From NCBI RefSeq assembly GCF_003814745.1, contig NZ_RKRD01000002.1:248001-312000 (forward strand): a stretch of DNA of 64,000 nt, written 5' to 3'. A program made the translations under genes and the position numbers. This stretch comes from Hydrogenoanaerobacterium saccharovorans. GTDB lineage: Bacteria; Bacillota; Clostridia; Oscillospirales; Ruminococcaceae. Under the pieces are notes generated by a model. It did no database searches. It was not told where the DNA came from and worked only from the letters and a program-made list of their open reading frames with translations. Shown piece after piece: positions 17,696 to 27,566 of the stretch (positions within the stretch are counted from its first letter, which is position 1; each line of letters starts with the position of its first letter).

Positions 17696-18472
17696 ATGAG
17701 TAAAGTAATTGCAGTGGCAAATCAAAAAGGTGGAGTCGGCAAAACAACAACAGCTATATCTTTAGGATCAGCTTTAATGAAAGAAGGTAAGAGAGTCCTG
17801 TTAATTGACTTTGACCCACAAGGTAGTCTTACCATATGTCTTGGAATTCACGATACCGACGCACTGGAATATACTAGTGCAGCACTTTTAGTTGACAGTA
17901 TTAACGAGGATACCAAAGAACCGCAGCGGTATATTAATGAAGAACACAGCATCCCCTTTATTGCAGGAAACCTTATGCTGTCGAGTGTAGATGTTCAGTT
18001 AGTGAATGTCATTGGTCGTGAAATGGTGCTGAAAGAATCGCTCGAACCGTTCCTTGCAATGTTTGATTATATCATTATTGACTGTATGCCGAGCCTGGGT
18101 ATGTTAACCATCAATGCTTTAACAGCGGCAGACAGTGTAATCATACCGGTGCAGGCACATTTCCTCAGTGCCAAAGGGCTTGAAGAATTCAGTTCAACGC
18201 TGAGAAAAGTTAAGAAGATTAACCCCACACTTACAATTGATGGTATCTTATTTACAATGTATAATAAACAGCTGAATTTTTCAAAAGAAGTTGTACAGGC
18301 AATAAAAGATACCTACGGCGAGTCCATCCGTGTCTTTGAAACAATGATACCGAATAGCGTTCGAGCAGTGGAATCTACAGCCGTTGGAAAACCCATTATT
18401 GAGTACTGTCCCTACAATCCTGTTGCTATTGCCTATCAAGATTTTGCAAAGGAGGTATTAAACATTGGGTAA
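17696..18472 (+). CDS. parA: ParA-type partition ATPase
   Basis: 258 residues, RBS CAGGAGGAAG before ATG. Deviant Walker A NQKGGVGKTTTAIS (about 8-21), Walker A' LLIDFDPQG, Walker B IIIDCMPSLG and the conserved PVQAHFLSAKGLEEF. Forms the partition motor with the ParB-like proteins downstream; stop overlaps the next start by 8 bp. In an ICE this suggests a replicating extrachromosomal phase that needs segregation. Soil and gut Clostridia elements commonly carry this set. Distinct from the two TadZ-like ATPases at 52379 and 55940, which are pilus-localisation proteins. Confidence 0.95.
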   Translation: MSKVIAVANQKGGVGKTTTAISLGSALMKEGKRVLLIDFDPQGSLTICLGIHDTDALEYTSAALLVDSINEDTKEPQRYINEEHSIPFIAGNLMLSSVDVQLVNVIGREMVLKESLEPFLAMFDYIIIDCMPSLGMLTINALTAADSVIIPVQAHFLSAKGLEEFSSTLRKVKKINPTLTIDGILFTMYNKQLNFSKEVVQAIKDTYGESIRVFETMIPNSVRAVESTAVGKPIIEYCPYNPVAIAYQDFAKEVLNIG

Positions 18473-19397
18473 AATGGTAATGCAGGACATTTTCAGTTTA
18501 AAAAATCATTTCACAGAAGATGATAAAACAGAACAGCAATCCAATGCTTCAAACGGTGAGCAGATAATTTCAATCAAATTAAGCGAACTGCTTCCGTTTC
18601 CGAACCAACCATTCCGTCCCTATTCGGATGAAAAACTTTGGGAACTAGCAGCAGACATTAAACAAAACGGTGTACTGTCCCCCATTATTGTCCGCCCGTT
18701 CGGCAACGCTTATCAAATCCTTGCGGGACACAACCGAGTCAATGCGAGTAAGCTAGCAGGTTTGAATGAAATCCCCTCTATCGTAAAAGATGTGGACGAT
18801 GATGCCGCGAAGCTAATACTGGTCAACACCAATATAAACCAACGCGACAAGCTTCTTCCAAGTGAAAAAGCCTTTGCATATAAAATGCAGCTAGATGCTA
18901 TGAATCGGCAAGGAAAACGAACTGATTTAACTTCGTGCCAAGTTGGCACGAAGTTGGCAGGTAGCCGTTCAGACGTTCGGCTTTCTGAATGTTCAACCGA
19001 TAGTGCCCGAACGATTCAACGTTATATTCGGCTTACTGAACTCATTCCTGAGCTGTTAGAGATGGTGGATAATGAAAGCCTTGCCTTTATGGTTGGTGTC
19101 TATCTGTCCTACCTATCACAAGAAAAGCAGCAGCTGCTATATGAGTATATGGATGCCAACGAACTGAAAAAAGTGAGTTTGGCACAAGCGGAAGTTATCA
19201 AGAGCTACAAAGAAGCTCTTGATGATAACCGTCTGAAACTAATATTCTTCGGACTGAAAGAAGAAAAGAAAAAAGCTACTACAACTTACAAGCTTCCAAC
19301 AGACCGCATTACTAGTTATTTCCCTGATTTAGAAAAGTCGGAGATTGAACAAGAACTAATCAAAATACTGGACGAATATTTTAAACGAGGAGGTTAG
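18465..19397 (+). CDS. parB: ParB-like partition protein 1
   Basis: 310 residues from TTG 18465 with AAAGGAGG at 18448-18455. ParB/Srx domain at about 25-115: LPFPNQPFRPY, IKQNGVLSPIIVRPF, and ILAGHNRVNASKLAGL, the nucleotide (CTP)-binding GxxR-like box. Helix-turn-helix follows (ARTIQRYIRLTELIPELL). Between them lies a variable loop whose DNA is a near-perfect palindrome (18929-18955). The C-terminal half is helical. Followed 3 bp later by a paralogue, giving tandem ParBs. The first might bind parS and the second serve a regulatory role; inference. Confidence 0.9.
   Translation: MGKMVMQDIFSLKNHFTEDDKTEQQSNASNGEQIISIKLSELLPFPNQPFRPYSDEKLWELAADIKQNGVLSPIIVRPFGNAYQILAGHNRVNASKLAGLNEIPSIVKDVDDDAAKLILVNTNINQRDKLLPSEKAFAYKMQLDAMNRQGKRTDLTSCQVGTKLAGSRSDVRLSECSTDSARTIQRYIRLTELIPELLEMVDNESLAFMVGVYLSYLSQEKQQLLYEYMDANELKKVSLAQAEVIKSYKEALDDNRLKLIFFGLKEEKKKATTTYKLPTDRITSYFPDLEKSEIEQELIKILDEYFKRGG
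18929..18955. repeat. Perfect 13-bp palindrome inside parB1 coding sequence
   Basis: Arms AACTTCGTGCCAA (18929-18941) and its exact complement (18943-18955) around one base. It encodes TSCQVGTKL, a loop between the ParB core and its helix-turn-helix. parB2 has its own unrelated palindrome at the equivalent place. Confidence 0.8.
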
Positions 19398-19400
19398 TCA

Positions 19401-20447
19401 TTGGCTGATTCAATCATCACGAATATATTTGCACTTGCTAAAAACAAACAGCAAAGTGCTGCACCCGAACCACCTCAATCCATAGAAATTGTTGATAAGG
19501 TAGTCAACGAAGAAATAATTGAAAAACCGAATGTCCTGTCAATATCAGTAGACAAATTGATACCCTACGACCACAATCCATTCCACCTGTATGAAGGTGA
19601 ACGGCTTACCCAGCTGATTGAGAGTGTACGCGAGAATGGAATTATAACCCCACTCATTGTAAGACCAATGGGTGGGGATTTTCAAATCCTTGCGGGACAC
19701 AACCGGCACAATGCCGCTTGCATTGTTGGACTTGAAACAGTACCTTGCATTGTGCGTTATGTTGATGATACAGAGGCACTGGAAATCGTACTGGAATCCA
19801 ACTTTACACAGCGTTCTATTACAGATATGCTGCCCAGTGAGTTGGCGAAGTCATTACAAATGCAGGTGGAATTGTTTAAGACTTGTGGAAAAAGAACCGA
19901 CTTGGTTAGCCAAATGCAACAGTTAATGGAAGATAAATACGGAGAGGAGGAAACAGTAGAAGATGAAAATTCAACCTCCGGTCGCGGTGACCGAAGGTTG
20001 AAAAATAATTCTGTTATTACGCTCTCAGAGAGCACCAGGAGGCGCTATATGCGCCTTAATTTACTACATGAGGATTTGCTTGCACTGGTGGATAACGGCT
20101 TTATAACGGTGTTGTGTGGCGTTGAGTTATCCTATTTAAGGGCGTTTGAGCAGGAGCTACTTGTTGCATTTCTAGAAGAAAATACAGCAGAAATCAATAA
20201 AAAGAAAGCGACTAGGCTGCGTGAGTTATCCAGGGAAAACGCGTTAAACGCATTGAAAATTAAAACTGTGCTGTCAGAGCGAGAAACGAAAAAAGAGTTT
20301 GCACCAAAAATCACAAAGCCGAGCCAGGCAATTAAAAGCCTATTCCCTGCCGGCACAAAACCCAAGACCATAGAGAGCACGATAGTGACGGCGCTGAAAT
20401 TTTACTTTGAAAATAACCCCAAGGAGCGACAACATGAAACTGAATGA
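19401..20447 (+). CDS. ParB-like partition protein 2
   Basis: 348 residues from TTG 19401 with CGAGGAGG upstream. ParB domain about 45-140 (LIPYDHNPFHLYEGERL, RENGIITPLIVRPMGG, ILAGHNRHNAACIVGL), then helix-turn-helix (SESTRRRYMRLNLLHEDLL) and a helical C-terminus. Shares plan and position with ParB1 but has a longer acidic loop (EEETVEDENSTSGRGDRR) whose DNA contains an inverted repeat. End overlaps the next gene by 14 bp. Paired, non-identical ParBs may recognise separate sites or form hetero-complexes; not known. Confidence 0.88.
   Translation: MADSIITNIFALAKNKQQSAAPEPPQSIEIVDKVVNEEIIEKPNVLSISVDKLIPYDHNPFHLYEGERLTQLIESVRENGIITPLIVRPMGGDFQILAGHNRHNAACIVGLETVPCIVRYVDDTEALEIVLESNFTQRSITDMLPSELAKSLQMQVELFKTCGKRTDLVSQMQQLMEDKYGEEETVEDENSTSGRGDRRLKNNSVITLSESTRRRYMRLNLLHEDLLALVDNGFITVLCGVELSYLRAFEQELLVAFLEENTAEINKKKATRLRELSRENALNALKIKTVLSERETKKEFAPKITKPSQAIKSLFPAGTKPKTIESTIVTALKFYFENNPKERQHETE
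19970..20002. repeat. 14-bp inverted repeat inside parB2 coding sequence
   Basis: Arms TTCAACCTCCGGTC (19970-19983) and GACCGAAGGTTGAA (19989-20002), one mismatch, 5-base loop. It encodes the loop before the helix-turn-helix, the same protein location as the parB1 palindrome but with different sequence. Confidence 0.75.
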
Positions 20448-23400
20448 CAGAATACAATATCTAATCAATTTGTTCGAACAAACAAGAAATGAAATCACTG
20501 CAACCCCCCAAAGTTATATAAAGTTTTTATCCTTTTGCAGTAGGAACTACAAGTACGGCTATACCAGTCAGCTGCTGTTCTACGCGCAAAATCCAAACGC
20601 AACAGCAATTGCAAGTTATGACGAGTGGAAGCAACTTAACAATCCTGTTAAGCGTGGGGCAACGGCTCTTTGGTCATTTAATGAGGATATGACCAAACCG
20701 CAGCATTACTTTAATATTGCCGACACGGTGCATCCCAATAAGTATGAGCCATGGGCAAATGTTAAAGAGGAGTATAAACCGGCTGTACTTGCCCAACTGG
20801 AAAAGATGCTTGAGAAATACCAAGTGAAATACCCTAAAACTGAAGATGTAAATGCTAATTTGGAAAATTGTGTGGTACAATACACATTAGACTATTTAAA
20901 AGGAAACCAGGCGGTGCAAGCAGAACAAGAACTGGTTATCCGCAGTGTACAGGTTGAAGTGTGCAGCAGGTTTGGTATTGCCACACATTTCAACCCCGAC
21001 GTATTTAGCAGACTTGCTAAAATGACAAATCATCAATTTGTAAATTTGCAGATTGCAATTCATAACATTACGGGCAGTGTTTTAAAAACTGCTGAACAAA
21101 CCATCAAACGTTTAGAAAGAGGTAATAACTATGAAAACAAAATTCATCAACGGAGTCAAACATCTCTTTTCGGAAGAAACACAGACCTTTCTGCCAATCG
21201 TCAAGACAATGAACGGGATAACCTACAATTTGGACGAGGGAACAATGACCTATCAAGCGGAAATGAATCTGCCGGAACAGTCAACGGGCATCTTCATAGC
21301 AGCACTGAAAACTATGCTACAGGAGAACACACCAGCATTTTGGGAGGAACTCAAAACAACGATGCAGCTAAACGGGTTCCTGGTGCAGAAAGACAGGGAA
21401 TACACAGACACATATCAACAAATACTGAAACAGCTTCAGGCACAAAACCCGTGTCCAGTAACGAACCACTATATGGAGATAGTACAGTGGAACAACCAGA
21501 CAACGCAACAGGCGAAGGAGTTCGTAATGCAGGAAATGTCAGAGGAAGTAATGGCACTCAGCGAATTGAAAAAAGCATAGAACTAGAACCCACATTGACT
21601 GATGATAGCGGTGTGGGTTCTTCTGTTTCAGACAATAAAATTCGAGTTTTAGTAGTAGAGCCAAAAAAAGAGCCTTATGTCAGAGAAATTTCCAAAGGCT
21701 ATAAGGCGTTGCAGGAAATTATTCAAGGTACATTTACTGTAACCGAACTTGCTGCTGGTGTCGATATTATCAGTGCTGATGAATATCCAGCTGAGCCAAC
21801 TATAAACCGTATTGTAAAAGGCTTTCCTTTTTATGAGACTTTTGTAGTAGCCGGAGTCGATAAAACAACAGGCAAAACCATATCACTTTCAGAAGAAAAT
21901 ATTTCAAAGTATCAAGAACAATTTAAGGCACCAACCTATGAGATACCAAAAGCAGTCGAGCAAAAAACTACTAAGAGCCATCATGAGATTGTGGAGAGCG
22001 TTCTACTGCGCGGAGCTAATGTAGAGGAAAGTCAAAAACGCATTTATACCTTTTTCAGAAACAACAGCAACAAAAAAGAGCGTATTAAGTTTTTGAAAAA
22101 GGAATACGGATGGAGCGGTTCTGCTTCTCCGCTGGACAATGGCGGACATATTCAGATCAACTATAACTCAAAGGGTGCAGTGATAGATTATCAAGATGAT
22201 AACCTGCAATTTGTCGACAAGTTTACTTGGGCACAAATGGAAAACGGTATTGATGCACTGATTCAACAGGAAAAGTACCCAGTTCCCGACGATTGGGTAG
22301 AACCGGAAGTCGACATTCCGCAATATAAAAGCAAACCCTTTAAGGTGGATAGCAGTCTACCGGAAGATACTGAGTATGAGCAGATGAGCTTATTTGCAAC
22401 GCAGGAATATGAGGAAGAAGTCGAAGAACCAATACAAGAAAACCGGACAGCTGAGCCTGCTTTACTAGGTAAGGCTGAACCAAAGGTACCGGAAGCAGAA
22501 CAACCGTCAGTTGCAGATAAAGAGATTACCGAAACGCCACACTATAAGGTCGGAGATTACGCAGAACTGGATTATAGCGGCACATCAATTAAAGGTGAAA
22601 TAAAATATGTTGGCGATAAAGATGTGTCTGTCTTTACCGGTCCTTATTCGTGGGATGTACAGGTAATAAACCGAAAATACTTTGAAAAACATCTTCGTAG
22701 TAATCCCAACAATGAGCAATTGCATTACACATTGCAAAATTACCAATTCCCCGCCGACTTGGCTTTACCCAATGGGCAAAAAGCAAAATATCAATGCAAT
22801 ATTTCAGCCATCAAACTGCTAAAACAGCTTGAGGCGGATGGTGCACAGGCAACAGCAGAACAGCAGGATGTGTTAGCGCACTATGTTGGTTGGGGCGGAA
22901 TTGCACAAGCGTTTGATGAAAGCAATACCACTTGGTCAATCGAGTACAAAGAGTTGAAATCCGTATTTACAGAAGATGAATATGAGAGTGCCAGGGCATC
23001 GGTGAACAATGCACATTTTACCAGCCCTCTAGTTATCCGTGCAATTTATAATGCATTGGAGAAGTTTGGATTTAGAGGTGGCAACATGCTCGACCCAGGG
23101 CTTGGCATTGGCAACTTCTATGGTGCTTTGCCGGAGCGACTGCAGGACTCCGGCACCTATGGAGTCGAGATAGACAGCATTACTGGACGTATTGCGAAAC
23201 AGCTTTACCCGAATTCTAATATCCAAATTAATGGCTTTGAAAACACAGAGTTCCCCGACAACTTTTTCGATGTATGCAATGGTAATGTCCCGTTTGGTTC
23301 ATACTCTGTTTTTGACCCCCGATACAACAAGCTCAATCTAAATATCCACGATTACTTTTTCGCTAAATCGTTGGATATTATAAGACCCAACGGTATTATT

Positions 23401-26400
23401 TCGTACATCACATCTAAGGGTACATTGGATAAAGCAAGCCCAACATTCCGAAAGTATCTTGCACAGCGTGCAGAGCTGATCGGCGCTATACGTTTACCGA
23501 ATACAGCATTTAAACAAAATGCGGGTACAGAAGTAACCAGTGATATTATCTTCCTCAAAAAGCGAGAACGCATGTCGGTGGAAGAACCCGACTGGGTGCA
23601 CCTTGGTTTAACCGAAGATGGAATACCGGTGAATCAGTATTTTGCGCAGAACCCTCATATGATGCTAGGTAAAATGGTATATGACACAATGTACGGGGGT
23701 GAGGATAGAAAAGAGACAGCGCTGCATGCGGATGAACGAGATTTAGAAACTGCTTTGCAAGAGGCAGTTTCTTTTTTACCCTCAGACATTTATGAGCAAC
23801 AAAAAAACATACAAGAAGTTGAAAGCGAGGATGTTCTTCTCGCTTCCCCTGATGTAAAAAACTTTACTTACACCAAAGCGGATAACGGCTCGATTTACTA
23901 CCGCGAAAATTCGGTGATGATAAAACAGGAATTTTCCTATGCCAATCAACGGCTGCTGTCCGACTTCTGCGAATTAAAAGGTTGCATTCGGTATCTTTTA
24001 AATATCCAAATGGATGGATGCAGTGATGAGGAACTTGCACAGGCTCAAAAAGAACTCAATCAGTTGTATGATGATTTTGTATCGAAGCACGGATATGTGA
24101 CCAAGAAATCAAACTACAACGCACTGCAAAAGGATACCGACTATTTTCTTATTTCATCGCTTGAAAATGTAAACGAGGATACGGGTGAAGTTACCAAACG
24201 AGATATTTTTACAAAGCGCACCATTACACCTAAACGAGTGACTAACAGCACCGAAACTGCAAAGGATGCGCTTGCCGTATCATTATCTCAGAAGGGCAAG
24301 ATTGATTTTAATTATATGCAGCAGCTTTATAAAAAGCCGTTACCCGAGATAATCGAGGAACTGGGCGCACTCATCTATCTCAATCCCGTCCATTACAACG
24401 AAGAAAACCCAACCGACGGTTATGAAACAGAAAGTGAATATCTAAGCGGTAATGTCAGAGAAAAGCTCAGAACTGCAAAGCAAGCAGCAGAACAGCACCC
24501 CGAACTCTTTTTAAAAAATGTTGAGGCATTGGAAAAGGTTCAGCCAAAAGACATTTTACCGGATGAGATTGAAATTCATTTGGGAAGTAATTTTATTCCA
24601 TTGGAGTACTACAGTCAATTTATTTATGACACGTTAAATCCCACAGCTGCTCATCGCGGTGAGGATGCAAAACGGCATATCTTTGTAAGATACAATCGGT
24701 TTAACAACTCCTACTTTATTACCAATAAAGCATTGGAATATAAATCGGTATTGGCAAAAGATACCTACGGCTCAGAGCGGATGAGTGCTTACCATATTAT
24801 TGAAGCAAGTTTAAACTTGCAGAGTGCTGTGGTAAAGGACGATATATCAGAACCCGGTGAGAAACCGCGTTATGTCATTAATCATACTGAAACCACGGTG
24901 GCAAAACAAAAGCAGGAACTTCTGCAGGACACTTTCAAAGAATGGCTTTTCCGCGATGTAGAACGGCGTGAGAAAATCGTTCGTATGTATAATGAGAAAT
25001 ACAATAGCATTCGGCTTCGTGAATATGACGGGTCCCTGTTATCACACATAGATGGCTTGAACCCCGAATGGAAGCTGAGACCAAAGCAAGCGGATGCCGT
25101 TGCAAGGGGTATTTTTAGTGGAAGAAACGCATTATATGCGCACTGTGTTGGTGCAGGAAAAACGCTTACTTGTGTAACCGTAGCAATGGAACGCAAGCGG
25201 CTGGGACTGTCAAACAAGACGATGATAGTTGTCCCCAACACCTTAACCGATCAGTGGAAAAGTTCTTTTTTGGAATACTTTCCTGGGGCAAACATTCTCG
25301 TGTCTACGAAAAAGGATTTTGAAAAGAACAACCGCCGGAAGTTTATATCTAAAATCGCAACCGGCAATTACGATGCCGTGATTTTAGGCTTTTCGCAGTT
25401 CGAGCGTATCCCTGTATCTGATACCTTGATGTCGCGAGAATTAAGAAATCAGATAGAAGATATTACGGAATGTATCAAAGAACTAAAGGAAGAAAACAGT
25501 GAAAAGTGGACGGTCAAACAAGCAGAAGCTGAAAAAAAGCGGTTGGAAAATCAACTGAAAAAACTGATGTCAGGCAGAAAGGACAGCACCATAACCTTTG
25601 AAGAGTTGGGCGTAGACAGCTTAATTGTAGACGAAGCGCATAATTATAAGAACTGTGCTATCTTTACAAAGCTGCGTAATGTCGCAGGGCTGAGCACTGC
25701 CGGCGCTCAAAAATCTACCGATTTATTGCTCAAAATAAGATACCTCAATGAGCTGAACCAAGGAAAAGGCTGTGTTTATTTTGCAACCGGCACACCATTG
25801 TCCAACTCCATGACAGAAATGTTCACAATGGAACGTTATCTGATGAATGATGTGCTGGAGAATATGGGGTTTGATTACTTTGACAACTGGGTATCGGTAT
25901 TCGGCGAGACAGTGACCTCAATGGAACTTAAACCCGAAGGCACCGGTTACCGCCCAAGAACCAGGCTCTCAAAATTTGTAAACCTGCCAGAGTTGGTAAC
26001 ATCGTTTCGGTTGGTTGCAGATATACAAACAGCGGATATGCTTAACCTGCCAAAACCCAAGCTTGTTGATGGCAAACCTCAAATAGTAGTGGCACCTCCC
26101 AGTAAACCACTGGAGCTATTTTTGCACAATGCGGCAAAACGAGCAGAAGACATACGAAGCGGTGCTGTTGAACCTTACGTGGATAATATGCTCAAGCTTA
26201 CCGGAGATGCCCGCCGTGCCGGCACAGATATACGGCTGATTGACCCCAATGCTGTTGATGACCCTCATTCAAAGGTCAATCAGTGTGTGCAAAAGGTGTA
26301 TGACATTTACCAAAGTTCTAATGATTTTAAAGGTGTGCAGCTTGTGTTCTGCGACATTTCAACACCCAATCCAAATAAGTTTAACGTGTATGATGATATG

Positions 26401-27558
26401 CGTCAGAAGTGGATTGAGATGGGCATACCAGCAAAGGAGATTGCCTTTATCCATAATGCAAACAATGAGATACAGCTTGCGAAACTGTTTTCGCAGTTAC
26501 GAATGGGGCAAGTACGAATTTTAATTGGTTCCAGTGCGAAATGCGGTGCAGGGATGAACGTGCAAGACCGGCTGATAGCGTTGCATCACTTGGACTCGCC
26601 GTGGACACCAAAGGACATTGAACAGCGCGAAGGTAGAATTTTGAGACCCGGTAACAACTGCAAAGAGGTATACATTTTCCGTTATGTCACAGAGAAAAGC
26701 TTTGACAGTTATATGTGGAGCATCCTCGAAAACAAACAGCGTTTTATTTCTCAGATTATGACTTCCAAAGAACTGCCCCGTATTTGCGAAGATATTGACG
26801 AAAGCGTTTTATCTTACGCTGAAGTTAAGGCAATAGCAAACGGCAACCCAAAAATAAAAGAGAAAATGGAGGTGGAAGTTGAACTTGCAAAACTAAAAGT
26901 TTTGAAGAATGAATACAGTAAAAAACGTTTTCGGCTGCAAGATGAATATGAAGTGAAATACCCTCGCAGCATTGACCAAAATAATACATCTATTAAGAAA
27001 TACGAACAAGATATTGTTTTAAGAAATGAAAATACAAAGGAAGATTTTAATATTCTACTTGATGGTGTTGTTTTTACTGATAAAGAGCAAGCCGGTGAAA
27101 CAATAATTGCTATGAGCCAAAAGCTGAAAAAGTTACAAAATCTTTCGATAGGTTCGTATCGTGGTTTTTCGCTGGAGCTTACAATGGATTATTGGTTAGT
27201 GTGTTATGTGCGCATTTGCGGTGCAGAGAATTACCGGGTTCTGTTATCTGATAAAAGCGCAGGTGTAATTCAAAGGCTTGATAATGCGTTAAACAGTTTT
27301 GAAAAGCAAGTATCAAAATTGGAATTTGAAAACGCTCAGAATGAAGAATACATTTTGCAATCCAAAGCGGAATATGAAAAGCCGTTTGAACATGAAGATA
27401 AACTGCAAGCACTGATGCAGAAACAGGTCGAACTGGAAAAGGAACTACAGTTTGACGAGAAAACCAAAGACGAAATACCATCAAGAGAGGATGATGATAT
27501 TGAACTGATTGATGCCTTGGACGATGAACTGGAGGATGATTTTGAATTAGAGGAATAG
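20434..27558 (+). CDS. Giant N6-adenine methylase / SNF2-type helicase fusion of the ICE
   Basis: 2374 residues; start ATG 20434 chosen because AAGGAG lies 7 bp upstream. Order: ArdC-like N-terminal ssDNA-binding-type domain (NYKYGYTSQLLFYAQNP, 1-110); Asn/Gly/Ser-rich linker (about 225-400); beta-rich region; methylase domain (TSPLVIRAIYNAL, LDPGLGIGNF about 886, NVPFG at 951 in place of NPPY/F); helicase domain with GAGKT (1573), VDEAH (about 1732) and QREGRILRPGN (about 2064); coiled, acidic tail (EDDDIELIDALDDELEDDFELEE). Such proteins sit on many Clostridia and Bacteroides mobile elements and may protect incoming DNA or help replication; the activity is not settled. The G in NVPFG may alter methylase activity. 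Encodes a second frame at 21131-21580. Confidence 0.9.
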   Translation: MKLNDRIQYLINLFEQTRNEITATPQSYIKFLSFCSRNYKYGYTSQLLFYAQNPNATAIASYDEWKQLNNPVKRGATALWSFNEDMTKPQHYFNIADTVHPNKYEPWANVKEEYKPAVLAQLEKMLEKYQVKYPKTEDVNANLENCVVQYTLDYLKGNQAVQAEQELVIRSVQVEVCSRFGIATHFNPDVFSRLAKMTNHQFVNLQIAIHNITGSVLKTAEQTIKRLERGNNYENKIHQRSQTSLFGRNTDLSANRQDNERDNLQFGRGNNDLSSGNESAGTVNGHLHSSTENYATGEHTSILGGTQNNDAAKRVPGAERQGIHRHISTNTETASGTKPVSSNEPLYGDSTVEQPDNATGEGVRNAGNVRGSNGTQRIEKSIELEPTLTDDSGVGSSVSDNKIRVLVVEPKKEPYVREISKGYKALQEIIQGTFTVTELAAGVDIISADEYPAEPTINRIVKGFPFYETFVVAGVDKTTGKTISLSEENISKYQEQFKAPTYEIPKAVEQKTTKSHHEIVESVLLRGANVEESQKRIYTFFRNNSNKKERIKFLKKEYGWSGSASPLDNGGHIQINYNSKGAVIDYQDDNLQFVDKFTWAQMENGIDALIQQEKYPVPDDWVEPEVDIPQYKSKPFKVDSSLPEDTEYEQMSLFATQEYEEEVEEPIQENRTAEPALLGKAEPKVPEAEQPSVADKEITETPHYKVGDYAELDYSGTSIKGEIKYVGDKDVSVFTGPYSWDVQVINRKYFEKHLRSNPNNEQLHYTLQNYQFPADLALPNGQKAKYQCNISAIKLLKQLEADGAQATAEQQDVLAHYVGWGGIAQAFDESNTTWSIEYKELKSVFTEDEYESARASVNNAHFTSPLVIRAIYNALEKFGFRGGNMLDPGLGIGNFYGALPERLQDSGTYGVEIDSITGRIAKQLYPNSNIQINGFENTEFPDNFFDVCNGNVPFGSYSVFDPRYNKLNLNIHDYFFAKSLDIIRPNGIISYITSKGTLDKASPTFRKYLAQRAELIGAIRLPNTAFKQNAGTEVTSDIIFLKKRERMSVEEPDWVHLGLTEDGIPVNQYFAQNPHMMLGKMVYDTMYGGEDRKETALHADERDLETALQEAVSFLPSDIYEQQKNIQEVESEDVLLASPDVKNFTYTKADNGSIYYRENSVMIKQEFSYANQRLLSDFCELKGCIRYLLNIQMDGCSDEELAQAQKELNQLYDDFVSKHGYVTKKSNYNALQKDTDYFLISSLENVNEDTGEVTKRDIFTKRTITPKRVTNSTETAKDALAVSLSQKGKIDFNYMQQLYKKPLPEIIEELGALIYLNPVHYNEENPTDGYETESEYLSGNVREKLRTAKQAAEQHPELFLKNVEALEKVQPKDILPDEIEIHLGSNFIPLEYYSQFIYDTLNPTAAHRGEDAKRHIFVRYNRFNNSYFITNKALEYKSVLAKDTYGSERMSAYHIIEASLNLQSAVVKDDISEPGEKPRYVINHTETTVAKQKQELLQDTFKEWLFRDVERREKIVRMYNEKYNSIRLREYDGSLLSHIDGLNPEWKLRPKQADAVARGIFSGRNALYAHCVGAGKTLTCVTVAMERKRLGLSNKTMIVVPNTLTDQWKSSFLEYFPGANILVSTKKDFEKNNRRKFISKIATGNYDAVILGFSQFERIPVSDTLMSRELRNQIEDITECIKELKEENSEKWTVKQAEAEKKRLENQLKKLMSGRKDSTITFEELGVDSLIVDEAHNYKNCAIFTKLRNVAGLSTAGAQKSTDLLLKIRYLNELNQGKGCVYFATGTPLSNSMTEMFTMERYLMNDVLENMGFDYFDNWVSVFGETVTSMELKPEGTGYRPRTRLSKFVNLPELVTSFRLVADIQTADMLNLPKPKLVDGKPQIVVAPPSKPLELFLHNAAKRAEDIRSGAVEPYVDNMLKLTGDARRAGTDIRLIDPNAVDDPHSKVNQCVQKVYDIYQSSNDFKGVQLVFCDISTPNPNKFNVYDDMRQKWIEMGIPAKEIAFIHNANNEIQLAKLFSQLRMGQVRILIGSSAKCGAGMNVQDRLIALHHLDSPWTPKDIEQREGRILRPGNNCKEVYIFRYVTEKSFDSYMWSILENKQRFISQIMTSKELPRICEDIDESVLSYAEVKAIANGNPKIKEKMEVEVELAKLKVLKNEYSKKRFRLQDEYEVKYPRSIDQNNTSIKKYEQDIVLRNENTKEDFNILLDGVVFTDKEQAGETIIAMSQKLKKLQNLSIGSYRGFSLELTMDYWLVCYVRICGAENYRVLLSDKSAGVIQRLDNALNSFEKQVSKLEFENAQNEEYILQSKAEYEKPFEHEDKLQALMQKQVELEKELQFDEKTKDEIPSREDDDIELIDALDDELEDDFELEE
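21131..21580 (+). CDS. Overprinted TnpV-like protein, nested out of frame in the giant gene
   Basis: 149 residues in the +1 frame relative to the giant gene, ATG 21131 with AGAAAGAGG 8 bp upstream. The sequence looks like a folded, mostly helical protein, not frame noise: MNLPEQSTGIFIAALKTML, then NTPAFWEELKTTMQLNGFL and NHYMEIVQWNNQTTQQAKEF followed by VMQEM. The order (Pro-containing N-terminus, PxxWxxL, a polar helix, a Trp-Asn helix, EFVMQE end) follows the TnpV family of small transposon-encoded proteins. The main frame across the same bases is low-complexity (NNDLSSGNESAG), tolerant of a second code. TnpV function is unknown. Expression unproven; similarity is judged by eye. Confidence 0.5.
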   Translation: MKTKFINGVKHLFSEETQTFLPIVKTMNGITYNLDEGTMTYQAEMNLPEQSTGIFIAALKTMLQENTPAFWEELKTTMQLNGFLVQKDREYTDTYQQILKQLQAQNPCPVTNHYMEIVQWNNQTTQQAKEFVMQEMSEEVMALSELKKA

Positions 27559-27566
27559 GAGGTTGT

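Noticed and set aside
26240..26524. Second nested frame in the giant gene (94 codons)
   Set aside because: Lies over the conserved helicase domain, Met/Cys-rich and without RBS, unlike the TnpV-like frame.
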